Source: Hepsetus odoe
Lineage: Eukaryota > Chordata > Actinopteri > Characiformes > Hepsetidae
NCBI GenBank assembly: GCA_017165825.1
Contig: CM029386.1
Coordinates: 3,134,950 to 3,198,949, forward strand
Length of the DNA stretch: 64,000 nucleotides
Reading direction: 5' to 3'
A program made the translations under genes and the position numbers. Positions within the stretch are counted from its first letter, which is position 1. Every line of letters begins with the position of its first letter. This document shows positions 24,101 to 39,000 of the stretch, one piece after another. The notes below the pieces were generated by a model. It ran no database searches and had not been told where the DNA came from. It saw nothing but the letters and a program-made list of their open reading frames with translations.

Positions 24101-27100
24101 ATATCAGGCTGTGTCCATGAGGCTTTAAGGAAGCTTACCCTTTGATCCCAGTGATGAGGAAGATCAGGTTGCCATTGATCTTGGTGCAGTTGACAAACTT
24201 GTCGATGTTGCTGGAGTCCACTGTCTGCGCCATCTGCAAGCTGCCCGTCCCAATGCCATCGCACACTGCGAAGTGGACGATACACAGACGAATGGCAACA
24301 AGAGGCTTTTTATCAGGTCAACAAAACAAAGGCAGCAAGGTCAACACCCCCCTCCAACGATCTTCAATAAAATGATTTTAGTTTGCGTGTAAATGCAGCC
24401 AGAAGTGGCCCTCTTCCTCAAGCATGTTGTCACGGTTGGGCTTCATGTTTGGTGCAGTAGAGGGCGCTCTGTTCTGATTGAGCACACCTGAGCTCATGAA
24501 GGCACAGGTGTGCTTCATTGGGGCTGCTAATTAAGACCCAATGAGTCAGAACAGAGCGTGGCTCATTCACTAGGCGAAGCCTACAGTTAACTGTGGTTTA
24601 GTTCCCTGTATCTATGCTTTATGATGATTGATAATAAAGTTAAGTGCTGGACCACTGGCTCTGCGTTGATGTCCTACCCACACCCCGCCACCATTACACA
24701 GGTGTTCTTTTTGGAGGAAAATAATTTTAAAAAGATCAAATTTTTCAAATTAGAATTAGTATGCAATTTCAAATTGCATACTAACTAATTAATAAAATAA
24801 TTATCTCGTTTAATAATTAATTAATAACAACAAAAATGATGATAATAATAATAATAACAATAATTATAATAACATAATAATGATTGTTCATGGTTTTATT
24901 TACAATGCATATTTAGTACTGTGCAAAAGTTTTAGGCAGGTGTGAAAAAATGCTGTAAACAAAGAATGCTTTCAGAAATATAAATAATGATTGTTTATTT
25001 TTATCAATTTACAAAAGGCAAAGTGAGCGAACAAAAGAAAAATCTAAATCAAATCAATATTTGGTGTTACTATTATTTGCCTTCAGACCAGCATCAGTTC
25101 TTCTAGGTACACTTGCACAAAGTCAGGAATTTTGTAGGATTATATTCGGTGTATGATCAACCAGTTTTACCAAACAAGTACTGATGAGCATCAATGTCAC
25201 ACGGATGTTGAAACACAGTCATGTTTGGAACAACCTACCAGCTGAGTTCCTTCAAAAACTGTGTGCAAGTGTACCTAGAAGAACTGATGCTGTTTTGAAG
25301 GCAAAGGGTGGTCACACCAAATATTGATTAGCAGAGCATGATCCCCTCCCTTCAGAAACTGGGCCACAGGGCAGTATTCAAATATGATAACGACCCCAAA
25401 CACACTTTCAAGACAACCTCCGCCTAACCTGCTGTGTGTTTTCCAGGTTCTGGAGTTTTGTTTTTGTTTTTTTTTCAGTTAATGATTAATTTTAACCAGT
25501 ATTTCAAACCTTTTTTGGCAAAGATGACCCAAATGGTTCTACCACTGCCTTACACTATAATTTAAGACAGGATTTCCAGGTTCATGATCAGATGATGTGG
25601 ATGGGCAAGACATGGACAGCTGGATCGTCACCTTTTGGGCAGATGTCAGTGCAGGGGATGCACATTTTGATCCGGTTCTCCTCCACCTCCATCTTGTTAC
25701 TCGGACAGGCTCTCACACAGGAGCTGTGATCCACCACAAAGTTATCTGTGGAGAGAACAACAGTCAGCATTTATGTACACTTTGAACATCGCTACTGATT
25801 TTTAATGAACTACTTAGAGAAGCTTTAAGACGTCTATGTAAATTACCTGAGTTCTGATTGGTTGCCAAGTATTCTGGGCTTAAACTCAAGGAAAGTTGAA
25901 AAAATATAAACTTCAGCTGCTTCTTTTTAATGTGTGGGTTTTCAGCGAAGCATCAATGATTCATGTTCTCTAGAGTAAACGGGCAGTCTGTCAAGCTGGG
26001 TAACACTGAACTCTACGTTCTAGATAATATGCTAATGAAGTAAGTGGTAAATGTGACAAAATGTGCACTAGGTTTCATTATATCATCTTAACTGTTTAAC
26101 TGTGTATATAACCTCCTATATACACTATACACTATATACACTGTCACTAGGATTTTATTGTCATTTCAGTCATATACACAGCTGTCAGGGCTGTGTGCTC
26201 AGCCCACTGCTGTTCACACTGATGACCCACGACTGTGCAGCCAAGCACAGCTCGAACCACATCATCAGATTCACTGATGATACAACCGTGGTGAGTCTGA
26301 TCAGCGGTGGAGACAAGGCTGCTTACAGAGAGGAGATGCAAGAGCTGACTGACTGATGTAGAATCAACAACCTGTCTCTGAACGTAGACAAGACTAAAGA
26401 GATGGTTTTTGACTTCAGGAGTCCACGTCGGGACCATGCTCCACTTATTATCAACGCCTCACCTGTGGAGATGGTCCAGAAGTTTCTTGGTGTTCACTTA
26501 ACAGACAACATCACGTGGTCCCTCAACACCAACTCCATCACGAAGAAAGCTCAGCAGCACCTCTACTTCCTACGAAGACTGAGGAAAGCCCATCTCCCAC
26601 CTTCCATCCTCACCATCTTTTAAAGGGGAACCATTGAGAGCATCCTGAGCAGCTGCATTACTACCTGGTACGGGAACTGCAATGTCTCAGACCACAAGTC
26701 CCTACAACGGGTAGTGAGAACAGCTGAGAAGATCATCGAGGTCTCTCTGCCCTCTGTACAGGACATTTTCACCACTTGCTGCATCCGCAAAGCAACCAGC
26801 ATTGTGAATGATCCCTCCCACCCATCTCACACGCTCTTCTCCCTCCTGCCATCCGGGAAAAGGTTCCGCAGCATACGGGCCTCCACTACCAGAATGAGAA
26901 ACAGTTTCTTCCCTCTGGCCATCAGACTGTTGAACTGATAACATCTTCACTTAGTATTCATCTACGTATCTATTAACTATTTATTTTAATTGCACATCCG
27001 TACTTTACTCAAAACGCTGCTCTGTTACACTTTGTTACTCTGCTACACTGTCTCACTGCCCAACTACCTGGGTTGCTTTTTTCCACAACACTGCAGCCCC

Positions 27101-29115
27101 CTGACGATGAAGGTACTGTCTGTGATGAATGTACTGTTTGTGATGAATGTACCGTCTGTTTTGTTGTCTGTTGTCTGCACTTGTTGTCTTGTCTCATGTT
27201 GTGTCTTGTGTCTTGTGTCTTACACTATACACTATATACACAGTGCTGTTTGGACCTTATACCCAGAACCCATTAAATATTGAATTAATAATTAATTATT
27301 CATTTATAAATATTTTTTATTAATTATTTATAATGTATTATAATTTATTATAATTTTCTTATCTGAACATAACGAGCGGTGGCCTAGTGGTTAGGGAGTT
27401 GGCCACAGGATCAGAAGATACCGTGTACCGTCCCTGTCACTGCTCCCCAGGCACTTTTATAGCTGCCCCTGCTGCACGGTGTGTGTTTGTGGGCATATGG
27501 GTTAAATGCACAAGTCTAATTTCATTGTGGTTCACTGTGTGCTGTGCTGTGTGTACTCACAATGGCAAGAATAGTCACTTTCATAATTAAAAGGTTCTTT
27601 TGGAGTTTGTACCTTAAATCTACCCAATCAATGAATAGAATGGATTTATAAAATAAAGCTAATCTTTTCCTGGTTGTGATATCATAACCATGATGAATAA
27701 TGGAAGTTTACCATTTATTTCTCCTACTTTCTAGACAAGGGAGGTCCCGATTCTAAAGCGGTTAACAGTATATCGCGCAGTTGCATTTGCAACTGTCACT
27801 CACGTGGGCATTTCTTGACGCAGAAGGCTCCATAGGTGTACTTGGCTTTGGGGTTGTGCTCCAGCTGGAAGGTGGTGGGGTTGTAGAAGAACGGCTGAGG
27901 ACACTGCGTCAGACAGGCACCGCTGTCGTTGAAGTTGGTGCAAGCCTGGAAAGCAGAGCAAGAGCAGTTTCTCAAGGCTGGGAATCAGCATCAGGCTGCA
28001 AGTCATGAGCTAGAATTGAAACTATCTGCTACAAGCATAAGGTTGAGTTCAACGCCATTCCCAGAAGAGTCAACACAATGGCAGCTCTTGATCCAAGCCT
28101 TCATGCCAAGGGCGCTAAACACAAGTTTAATTAAAAGCTCTTGGCAGATGCTGCACAGTCGAAAGCAATTAGAACTTGAGCTGTTGGAAAATTTGCAAAG
28201 TTCAATCACTGAACAAACAGATACATTCCTAGTCAAGGAGCAAAACATATTTATGAAGTTGTTTAATATCTAGAGTCAACACACATCTCCAGGTGTGCCC
28301 TTCATTGCCTTTTTGGATGTGAAGAGCCTCATTACTTGCATCATTCCTGTGAATGGAGCTAGACATGGCAAATGAAGTGATCCTTATTTTCACTCACACA
28401 TGTCACAAGACTAGTCTACACATGGCGACTGGAAATACGTGAGCTTGACCTACAAAGCAGTCGGTGTCTTTGGGTCCAGAACAGCCTCCAGCACACTCAC
28501 GATGGCAGCAGTCGCTGACGTAGGGACCGAAACAACGGCCGTCACACTGCTCAGCACACACCGTCTTTGTTACTGAAACACAGAGTCAAACAAGTCTGTT
28601 ATTCAAACCTCAAAGCAACAACATTTTCATTACAGATTGATTGAATTGTGAGATTCGGATCTCAAAAAGTCCTGTGGACTAGCATTCATAAAGACCTGGT
28701 GGTTGAGTGGGTGAAGTATGTGGTATGTACGAGTATGCATTTTGGGTCATAGGTTCGAATCTCGGACCAGTAGGTTGCCCTGAGGTACCCTTGAGCAAGG
28801 TAACTTCCCCATCACCGCTCCCTGGATGCTGTGTATAGCTGACCCCTGCTGGACGGTGTGTATGAGTGAAAAGCAGGATGAATTTCATTGTGGTTTATTA
28901 TGTGTTGTGTTTCAAAATGACAAGTAGTCACTTTCACTTCAATTTCAAAAGACAAGATGACATTAAGATAAGCTCTATAAAGCAAGGTCACAAATGCTAC
29001 TTTTATCCATTTCACCCCAGAAATTGTAACGAAGATGGACGCTAGTGGGAGGAAACCTTCATCAGTGCTAATGTAGGTAAGTGCTTTGGATGGATGGATG
29101 GATGGATGGATGGAA

Positions 29116-29148
<33 letters not shown>

Positions 29149-30012
29149 TGTGATTGGGTGGTACCTTGCCAAGGGTAGCCTACTGGTCTGAGACTCATAA
29201 CCCATGGTCTTCTGATCACAGGACCATTAGACCACTACTACCCCAACTTTAGAGTTCAACCAAGATTAGTTTATCATCAATAAAATTCAACAAACATCAA
29301 AAATATCATCAAGCCAAAGTCTGCTGGAGGTTCTTTGACTTTGACAAGACAAACGATGCTCCTGTTTCTGAGCCTCCTCTGTGCAACCTGCTGTTTCAAC
29401 TCAATGGAGTCAATGGCTTTTCTATTGAGATTTCATCTCATCTCTTCATAATGACCCCCTCTGCAGCGAGGAAAATACTGACAGAATTGGAGACTTGGAC
29501 GTGGAAGGGTCATTATCATTGACAAGCAAAAAGAGATAACACAGTGCAGACCCTTCACAGCTGCAGAGAGACCTTTGTCGTTCACGCTCAGTCTCGGGTC
29601 TTCTACAGGGAAAGGTTCCTCAGGGTAACATGTTTGATTTATGGCAGCTTCAAAAATGGGCACTGCAGTTGCACAGTGTGTATTACTGTCCCTTTACAGC
29701 AAGAAGGTGCTGAATTTAATTCCCAGGTGGGATGGTCTGGGTCGTTTGTGTGTAGAGTGGACATGTTCTTCCCATTTCTGTGTGTTTCCTTCAGGAGCTC
29801 TGGTTTCCTCCCACCAAAGACCTGCAGGTGGACTGGAGATACTAAATTGTCCCCTAAGAGATACTTAATCGTCACCTGTCCAGGTTGTCATTGCTTTTTG
29901 GCTTAAGAAATCTAGGATAGACTCCAGCACCACACACAAATCTAATCAGGACAAGCGGCTCAGAAAATGAGTAAGTGAGTTAGCTTCAATAGTTGGTTGA
30001 AGGTTGGAGATA

Positions 30013-30054
<42 letters not shown>

Positions 30055-33000
30055 GTGTGAAAAAATGCTGTAAACAAAGAATGCCTTCAGAAATATAAAT
30101 AATTATTGTTTATTTTTATCAATTTATAAAATGCAAAGTGAGCGAACAAAAGAAAAATCTAATTAAATCAATATTTGGTGTTACTACCTTTTGTCTTCAG
30201 ACCAGCATCAGTTCTTCTAGGTACACTTGTACAAAGTCAGGGATATTGTAGGATTATAGTCGGTGTATGATCAACCAGTTTTACCAAACAGGTACTGATG
30301 AGCATCAATGACACACGGAGGTTGAAACACAGTCATGCTGGTTTGAAGGCAAAGGGTGGTCACACCAAATATTGATTTGATTTAGATTTCTCTTTTGTTG
30401 ATTCACTGCATTTTGTTGATTGATGAAAATAAATGATTAACACTTCCATTTCTGAAAGCATTCTTTGTTTAGAGCATTTTTTCACACCTGCCTAAAACAT
30501 TTGCACTTTTGCACAAAACTATGTGTGTGTGTGTGGTTGTGTATGTATATTATATATTATTGCATATATACAGTATCTCACAAAAGTGAGTACACACCTC
30601 ACATTTTTGTAAATATTTTATTATTTCTTTCCAAGGGACAACACTGTAGATATGACACTTTGATACAATGTAAAGTAGTCAGTGTGCAGCTTGTATAATA
30701 GTGTAAATGTGCTGTTTTGCACAGTACTGTATATATACATATACTCTCCTGGCAACTCTTAGAGATCTACGTCATAAAATAATAAATCAGGCATCAGCAG
30801 CATATTCATCACTAGCACATATGAGCTTCAGATGTCTGGTTCCATTTACCACCAATGTTGATTCTCCACAACCGCTAAACTCAGCTGATCAAATAAAATT
30901 TTATACTGTAGTTGCAGGAACTCACAACTTTGGCACTGGTCCTCTTGGTGGCCCCAGCAGCGTCCGTTACAGGAACGATGACATCGTTTGCCTGTGGATC
31001 CGCCATCACCAGCACAAAAAAAACTAAATTAATGATTTAATAAAACATATATATTTTAAATTAATTGAAATATCTAAAGTATGTAATTACATAATATAAA
31101 CAATAATTTATTTATCTAACAAAACAAAGAAACAAGCCCCCCCCCCCCCCCAATACTATGGATATAAATACATGAATAAATATTTATATTTAATACAAAT
31201 ATGTTTTAAGTATATATAGAACATCACTGAAAGCGAGCAAACCCACACCAGCAGTGACAAGCAGTGTCTTGGGGTGAAATTGACAAACATCGTCTTTATG
31301 ATAAATGAAGCCTGGAATAAACCTGTCTACTTAGGTCCATGTTTGTAGTTAAAGGGTTACACAGCTATTATGCAGCTTTAGAAACTACAGTGAGGTGGTT
31401 TTACATGATAACAAGCTTCCCTTTTTCAATTATGCCATCATCTGACAAAGACATTGGCAGTGAGACCTGACATTATGTCGACACAAATTTTATGCCGAAC
31501 ATTTTCTCCCCCTTAATCTTGCTGCCATTTGAGTGGCTGGTAATTACAGAGCACAGGCACCGCCAGGATCGAGAGGAACCCTCAGCACTTAAACCTCTTT
31601 AATGAAGAGTAATTATTTTTTGACAGACTCGGTTCTTGTCAGGCTTCTGTTCCCACACAAACTGCCCCCAGTCGTTTTTCTCCTCCCGTGAAATCTTTCT
31701 GAGGTTCAGGGTGAACCTCTCCAGGTTGAGCACCGTCCATCAACTAGTGTTGCTATTAGCGACTGAAAGACTTTGTAATATCCCTCCTAAAATGAGAGAT
31801 GAATCAGACTACTTACATTTCCCACTTTTTTGCAGAGGGTCCCAGCACAGGGCTTATATAATAGAAAACTGAATTTTTCTCCCATTTCAAAATTGGAAAT
31901 CATCTGGAATCTAATTTACGTCATAAGTGCTGCAACCAAGACTGATTTTAAAGGATGAGGATGAGAAAGGATGGACCGTTGTTTGGGATGATATTAAACA
32001 TTAAGTACGACACGTTTAATATGTCATAGGGTGAAAAAATGGCCTGTTAACCTCCCCCATTGTTCTCTCTTTTTTAAATTTTATTTTACATTATGTAGAG
32101 TTTAGTGTTCATGTAAAGCTCTTACTTTACATGAATGGTGGTGGTCTAGAGGTTAGGTACTAGGCCTCAAATCAGAAGGTCATGGGTTTGAAAACCAGAC
32201 CAGTAGGTTGCCTGTGGTACCCTTGAGCAAGGTACCATCACCATTGCTGCTCACCGGGTGCTGGATTTGGCTGCCCACTGCTGCACAATGTGTGTGGGTT
32301 AAATACAGAGGAAATATTTAGCTGTGCTTCACTGTGTGCTGTGTTTCATGATGAAAAGTAGTCACTTTCACTTTAATGCACTGTCCACCACCTGGACGAT
32401 GGACAACTCCTGCATTTCCTGAAGGGAAAGGCTTCCTAGCCATCCATCAATCAAGCCAACAATCTTCAGATTACTCTCCTCACCTGAACTTCTGATCAGT
32501 TACATCAGACTGGATCATCTGCATGAGCTGCTGCCACTAAGATTAACAAAAGCTCTGCCCACTCAAGCAGAACCACCACTATTAGCTTTCTGAATTTCCA
32601 ATTACAGACACTTACGGACTCTTTTACTGAAACTCATACTTTTTCGGAACTCATCATTAAATCTATTAATTTATAAAATGCACTTTCTCTTTCTTTTTCC
32701 TTCTTTTTTCCAGTGTTGACCAGTAGAGGATGGGTTCCCCTTTTGAGTTCCTCCCAAGGTTTCTTACTTCAGCTTTTGGCAGTTTTGCCTCAGTCGCTTA
32801 CTCACTAGTGGCAACTCAGACTCCAATCACTTAATTTCGATAAGTTCCTTATATAATCCAGGTAGCCTTAATAGAACTTTATGAACTCAGCTTGGTGAAA
32901 TACTCACACGAACTGCCGCTGTTGTTGGATGGCACCACCAGAAGCTCAGCTCGGGGGCTCTTCATTATGTCCTGCCAGTGGATGGTGTCAGCGTGGCAGA

Positions 33001-36000
33001 GAAACTTGTTCTGGTCCACATATACCCCACCATTCAAGATTTCTGGGAGCAAAATGAGACAATTGAAATTTGGATTTTCAAACAGTTCTGGCTGGAGAAA
33101 GAGAAAAAGTGAGCTTTTCACATTGAAACTGCTCTGAAAGACTTCTTAACCACTTAATTATTTGTTTCTTAATCAGCTCAATTATGATTTATTGCCACTG
33201 AGAGACCAATTATGATTTATTACCAATTATGTTAATGCCCATCATTTACATTTGCAAGAGATTTTTTGAGAATTCCTCTTATGATTTGGTCATTAGTTCT
33301 AGTTTGATTGTATATTAGAGTTTTTTTTTAAATTATTTTCTGAATATTGCTGCCATCCTCAGCTCCTGCAACTATGACTCCCCCAATTACACAATACCAC
33401 CAACAGAGTCGCATGAACTGCCAACTGCTATCAACACAACCTCATTGGTCGAGGCAAGAGTTTGGAGGAGAATGCTTGCTGACAATTTCATCAGCTAACA
33501 GATACCATACTGGCCAGCATTCGGCTGAGAGGGATGGGGGGGCAACCTACCCACTCAGAAAGAATGAAAGCCTGCTTGGGTTACAATCCATGGATCAATG
33601 ACCAGGTATCTCTTGATGATAAGGCCAACTGCCAGTCAGCAGGTTGTTTATGAACAGCACCTCCTCTGCTGCCATCACATGCCCCATGACAGATACCCAC
33701 CCAAACATGGAGAGCTATGGTGGTACGACCCACTGGACTCAAGACCATGCTTAAAATAAGGACATTCTACTAGAATGCCATTAGCAGAAATTAGCACTAT
33801 TAATAATAAAGTGTAAAAGTAGGGTCATTGGAAAGTGTTATAGTTGTGTTATAGTTATAGTAGTGTCAGGGTGACGTGTTGTGGTAGTGTCAGGATGATG
33901 TGTTATAGTAGTGTCAGGGTGGCATGTTGTAGTAGTGTCAGGATGATGTGTTATAATAGTGTTAGGATGACATGTTATAGTAGTGTCAGGATGATGTGTT
34001 ATAGTAGAGTCAGGGTGACATGTTATAGTAGTGTCAGGATGATGTGTTATAATAGTGTTAGGATGACATATTATAGTAGTGTCAGGATGACGTGTTATAG
34101 TAGTTTCAGGGTGATGTGATATAGTAGTGTCAGGATGACGTGTTATAGTAGTGTCAGGATGATGTGATATAGTAGTGTCAGGATGATGTGTTATAGTAGT
34201 GTCAGGGTGATGGGATATAGTAGTGTCAGGGTGATGTGTTATAGTAGTGTCAGGGTGACGTGATATAGTAGTGTCAGGGTTATGTGTTATAGTAGTATCA
34301 GGGTGACGTGATATAGTAGTGTCAGGATGATGTGTTATAGTAGTGTCAGGGTGATGTGATATAGTAGTGTCAGAATGACGTGTTGAAGTAGTGTCAAGAT
34401 GACATGTTACAGTGGAGTCAGAGTGACGTGATATAGTAGTGTCAGGATGACGTGTTATAGTAGTGTCAGGATGATGTGTTATAGTAGTGTCAGGGTGACA
34501 TGTTGTAGTAGTGTCAGGATGATGTGTTATAATAGTGTTAGGATGACATATTATAGTAGTGTCAGGATGACGTGATATAGTAGTGTCAGGGTGATGTGTT
34601 ATAGTAGTATCAGGGTGACGTGATATAGTAATGTCAGGATGACGTGTTGTAGTAGTGTCAAGATGACGTTACAGTAGAGTCAGAGTGACGTGATATAGTA
34701 GTGTCAGGATGATGTGTTATAGTAATGTCAGGATGACGTGTTATAGTAGTGTCAGGATGACGTGTTATTGTGTCATAATTATGTATTTATTTTTTACTCA
34801 TGAATACAGGGATGAATGGCAGAACTTCACTCAATAAACTCTTAATAAATGTCATCAAGAGTTTCACGAGCAAAGTAGCATCTGTTTCCTAAAACCTGCG
34901 CATGAGGATTTAATGAGGTCAAATAAGCGGACGGACACTTCTGTCCTCTCCGCCATGTGTGTGCCGCTAATTGTAATGATGAAGAATGGCAGACTAATGA
35001 GATGGGCGTCCCTCACTGACTCTCACTGTTCCTGCTCTCTAGAGGTGATAATAACATGTTTTATCAGAAACAGTGATAAAAACTGACACCATTAAATGGC
35101 CCTTCATATTTTATCAGAATCAGCAGGATGTCCCTGAAGGTCTTTGACATTAACAAGTTAAAAAAAAAAACAAAAAAAAAAAAACAAAAAAAAAAAAAAA
35201 AACTGAAACTGACCACCGATGAATGGGCAAGAGGACAGTTAGAGTACCAGTTAGGGCTTGGATGGTGAGTGTCCTCAGCCCAGATCTCCTGGACAAATTT
35301 CCATCCCAGAGTAAATTCATAAATAGTGATTAGTGTGATCTGGTGAAAAGCATTGGACACGCTGGGTGAAATGATGTGGGGGAAGAAGGATGTTCAGAGT
35401 AGGAAAAAAGCAGAAGGATAAAAGGAAATATGGGAAGTGCATTAAGACGTCAATGGAAAAGTGAAAGCTCCTTTTTCTACACCTCGTCCTAATCTTAATG
35501 AGGAAAAAGAGAAAAGTTTTTTTTTAGACCAGAGTCTAAAATGTAATTTAAGTACACTGCCGTCATTGGTCCTGCACAGACCGCTTTATTATTTGATGGC
35601 TTGATCCTCAAACACAAAATAAAATATTTGAAAAAACACTGTGATTCACATCTGGCTACAAATGATTCAGTGCTTGTGATTCAATGATTCAGTTTTTGAC
35701 CACAAAGGATTTAGGTTTTGCTTCCAGGGATTTGTTCTTTTGCCTACAAATCTTGTTTAACTAAGTAATTATATGTCTGTTTCAAATGACATTTTTAAAA
35801 AAAGCTTGAAATGATTCATTGTGATTCATAAATGGCTACAAGTGATTCATTTCTGAGCAAAAAGGATTCACTCATGTTCCAAACTAAGTCATTTCCACTT
35901 CCAAATGATACATTTTTTATCCACCACTGATTCATTTCTGCTCAGAAATTATTAATTGCTGTGCCCAACTGATTCAGTTCTGCCTCTAAACGATTCATTG

Positions 36001-39000
36001 ATATCCCAAACTGATTCCTGTCTACTTCCAAACAATTATTTCATGTTCCCAATCAATTCATTTCTAATTCCAAATGATTCATTTACAGTACTGGGCAAAA
36101 GTATTAGGCAGGTGTAAAAAAAATGCTGTAAACAAAGAATGCTTTCAGAAATATAAATAATGATGAGTGAACAGTGAGCGAACAAAAAACAAATCTAAAT
36201 TAAATCAATATTTGGTGTCACTACCTTTTGCCTTCAAAACAGCATCAGTTCTTCTGGCCCCACAGAGCCCTGATCTCAACATCATCCAGTGTGTCTGGAT
36301 CACATGAAGAGACAGAAGGATGTGAGGAAGCTACATCCACAGAAGATCTGTGGTTAGTTCTCCAAGATGTTTGGAACAACCGACCAGCCGAGTTTCTTCA
36401 AAAACTGTGTGCAAGTGTACCTAGAAGAACTGATGCTGTTTTGAAGGCAAAGGGTGGTCACACCAAATAGTGATTTGATTTAGATTCTCTTTTGTTCATT
36501 CACTGCATTTTGTTGATTGATGAAAATAAATGATGAACACTTCCATTTCTGAAAGCATTCTTTGTATACAGCATTTTTCACACCTGCCTAAAACTTTTGC
36601 ACAGTACTGTATATCAAATGCAAGCCTTCATGCTTAATTTTCCAACATGTTACTTGAAATCACATGTCCAGGAGGACTGCAAGACAGCAGGGACGAAGGA
36701 TGTGGACGTAGGACTTTCAGCAGCCTCCAAAACAGTCAACCGTCCCAAATCCTATTGTCTCAGAAATAATAACATGATTCTCATTCATTATCAAAAGTTT
36801 GTAGACACCTGGAAGATGTTTCTTTCTCAGTAGCACAGGGACTGCACTGAAAACGAGAGACAAAAATGTTGTCCCTCAGAAAGCCTGAAAAACCTCAACA
36901 ATGCATAAAAAATGTAAGAAAAAATTATGACTTTCTCTGTTAATTGCTTCATATATAATTTTTTTCACCTGAACCTCTTTTAACTAAGTTCCCAGGAAGG
37001 AATTATTTTGATGATTCGGTGACTCCTATAAATGATTTGCTGCTAAAAGTTTTGCCTCGTGTGACCCCCCAAAAAGTCCTCAATCAAACAAAAGTCCTCA
37101 ATCAAACAAACATCGAGACGGGAAGTCTGGGCTGTTCCACTTGGATAGTGTTTGTCTGATGTCTAACGGTAGGACGAGATGTCCATTACAGAGGTAGGAA
37201 CTGAACAGAAGATGAGCGGTTGGGTTGAGTCTGGGTTGAGTCTCTCCAGAGGTGCAGTGATGTGGAAGTGCCGTTCCCACGCTTCCCAGCCAAATGAGCT
37301 TTGAGTTTAATTTCCCCTGATTAAATAAAGGTTAAGGAAAAGGTCTCATTCAAATGCCTTACGCCTTTCCTTTAATCATGCGGCCTGAGAAAACACATGT
37401 AGCGGGCGTTCCAAGATTAGCGCAGAGAACTCCCGGGGTCTTCTCTTACCGTTAGCTTTAATTATTCATTGCTTTGTATTTGTATGCTAATGGGACGTTG
37501 CCATAATTGGCTAACGCAGATCTTCCGGTGTGCTTTCTGGGGAAATTCACTAGAAAGGAAGCGCTGAGTGAATGAAATGTGTGTGAGGCTCGATTCAACT
37601 TCCTGGCAGTAAAACGAAGCAGTGCTGGACAAACAGATCATATGACACATGTCGTGTCTATCTCATGTCTCAACAGCAGGTGAGATTTGAACCTGTGCAC
37701 TCTTGGTGCATACTATCCTACCACCAGACAACAACAGTGATTAAGTGTGTCCAAATACTTTTAGCTATGTAAGATCTAAAACTTTTTCCAGTACCAAAAC
37801 TGAACCAAGGCCAAGTTTCTGGTTTTCTCTCCCTCGTTCCCCTTTCTCCCTTTTCGCCTGTGGGCCGTCTGCTGGCCATGAGCAGTAGAGGCATTGCAAG
37901 TCCAACTGCCTGCGGCTTCAGCTACAACACAGGACCTCATGCTTCAAAACCTTGCTCCGTTCTTTCAAGTGTTCCCCATGTCCTTCTTACCATGATGATG
38001 CTTGTAAAGAGACTTTCCTGACTGAAAAAATCCATTTACATTTCTAGCTGTTCTTAGCTGGTCATGGATGAAGTCTCTGCAAAAATCACTCGTTCATATC
38101 ACTTCAATTTGTGTCTCAGAATCCCCTCAGCAGGTTCTAATGCAGATCAGTCAGTCCATAATTTGAATTTTTGATACAAATTAGAAACATTTGGTTTTTT
38201 GAAGCCATGGATCACTCAGCAGAAGAAATATCCAGAGAAAATAGATTCCTCCTGCACGTAATCTGAAAACAGGCACCCGATATTGAGTCACAATTTGGAA
38301 ATGGAAGATAAGAGTCGACAGAAAGAACTGTCATCCATTCTGGTCATTCTGAGTTCAGACAGGTAATGGACGATAAGGGAAGTCATCAGAAGTGCCAGTA
38401 ACGGAGATGTCATTTGTTCAGAATAAATGACTCATATATTAAGCTCTACAAAGCTCAGTTTTCAATTACCTGGCATTACCTCTCTGGGAAACACGCTGTG
38501 AATGCAAATGTGGTTTGAGGATGTGGATAAACTTAAATATGGATGAGATTTCAAATTGCCGAGCTCTGGACCAGCTGGAGGTCTGGTGTTATTGGAAAGC
38601 CATTGAGGTGCAGTGATGTATGGAGGAGTGCTGCTGGAACGCATTAAATATGACTTCAATTACTTGTTAGTTAAATCACTTTTGTATGATTTACATTTAA
38701 TGGCTCTGTGAAAATGCATGAAAAAAAAAAAAGTATACATAAGCCTACATAACATCAAAATAGTGAAAGTGAAACTAACTAAACGTCTTTGTGGGCACCC
38801 AGCACAGCACGCACTGAATAAAAAAAAAATGCTTCCCTGCATTTAACCTACACTCAAACCCTGCAGCCATATCCAGCATCTAGGGAGCAGTGGTTGGCAC
38901 GGTATCTTGCTCAAGGTTACCTCAAGACCAGTATGTTACTCTAAAGTACCCTTGAGCAAGGCACCATCCCCCAGGTGCTAGATATGTTGAGATATCATTG

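Noticed and set aside
33844..34119. Repetitive 91-codon ORF
   Set aside because: The 24-bp minisatellite has a period divisible by three; the frame is broken elsewhere in the array.
33842..34775. CRISPR-like regular repeat
   Set aside because: Units are adjacent with no unique spacers, and the context is a vertebrate intron.
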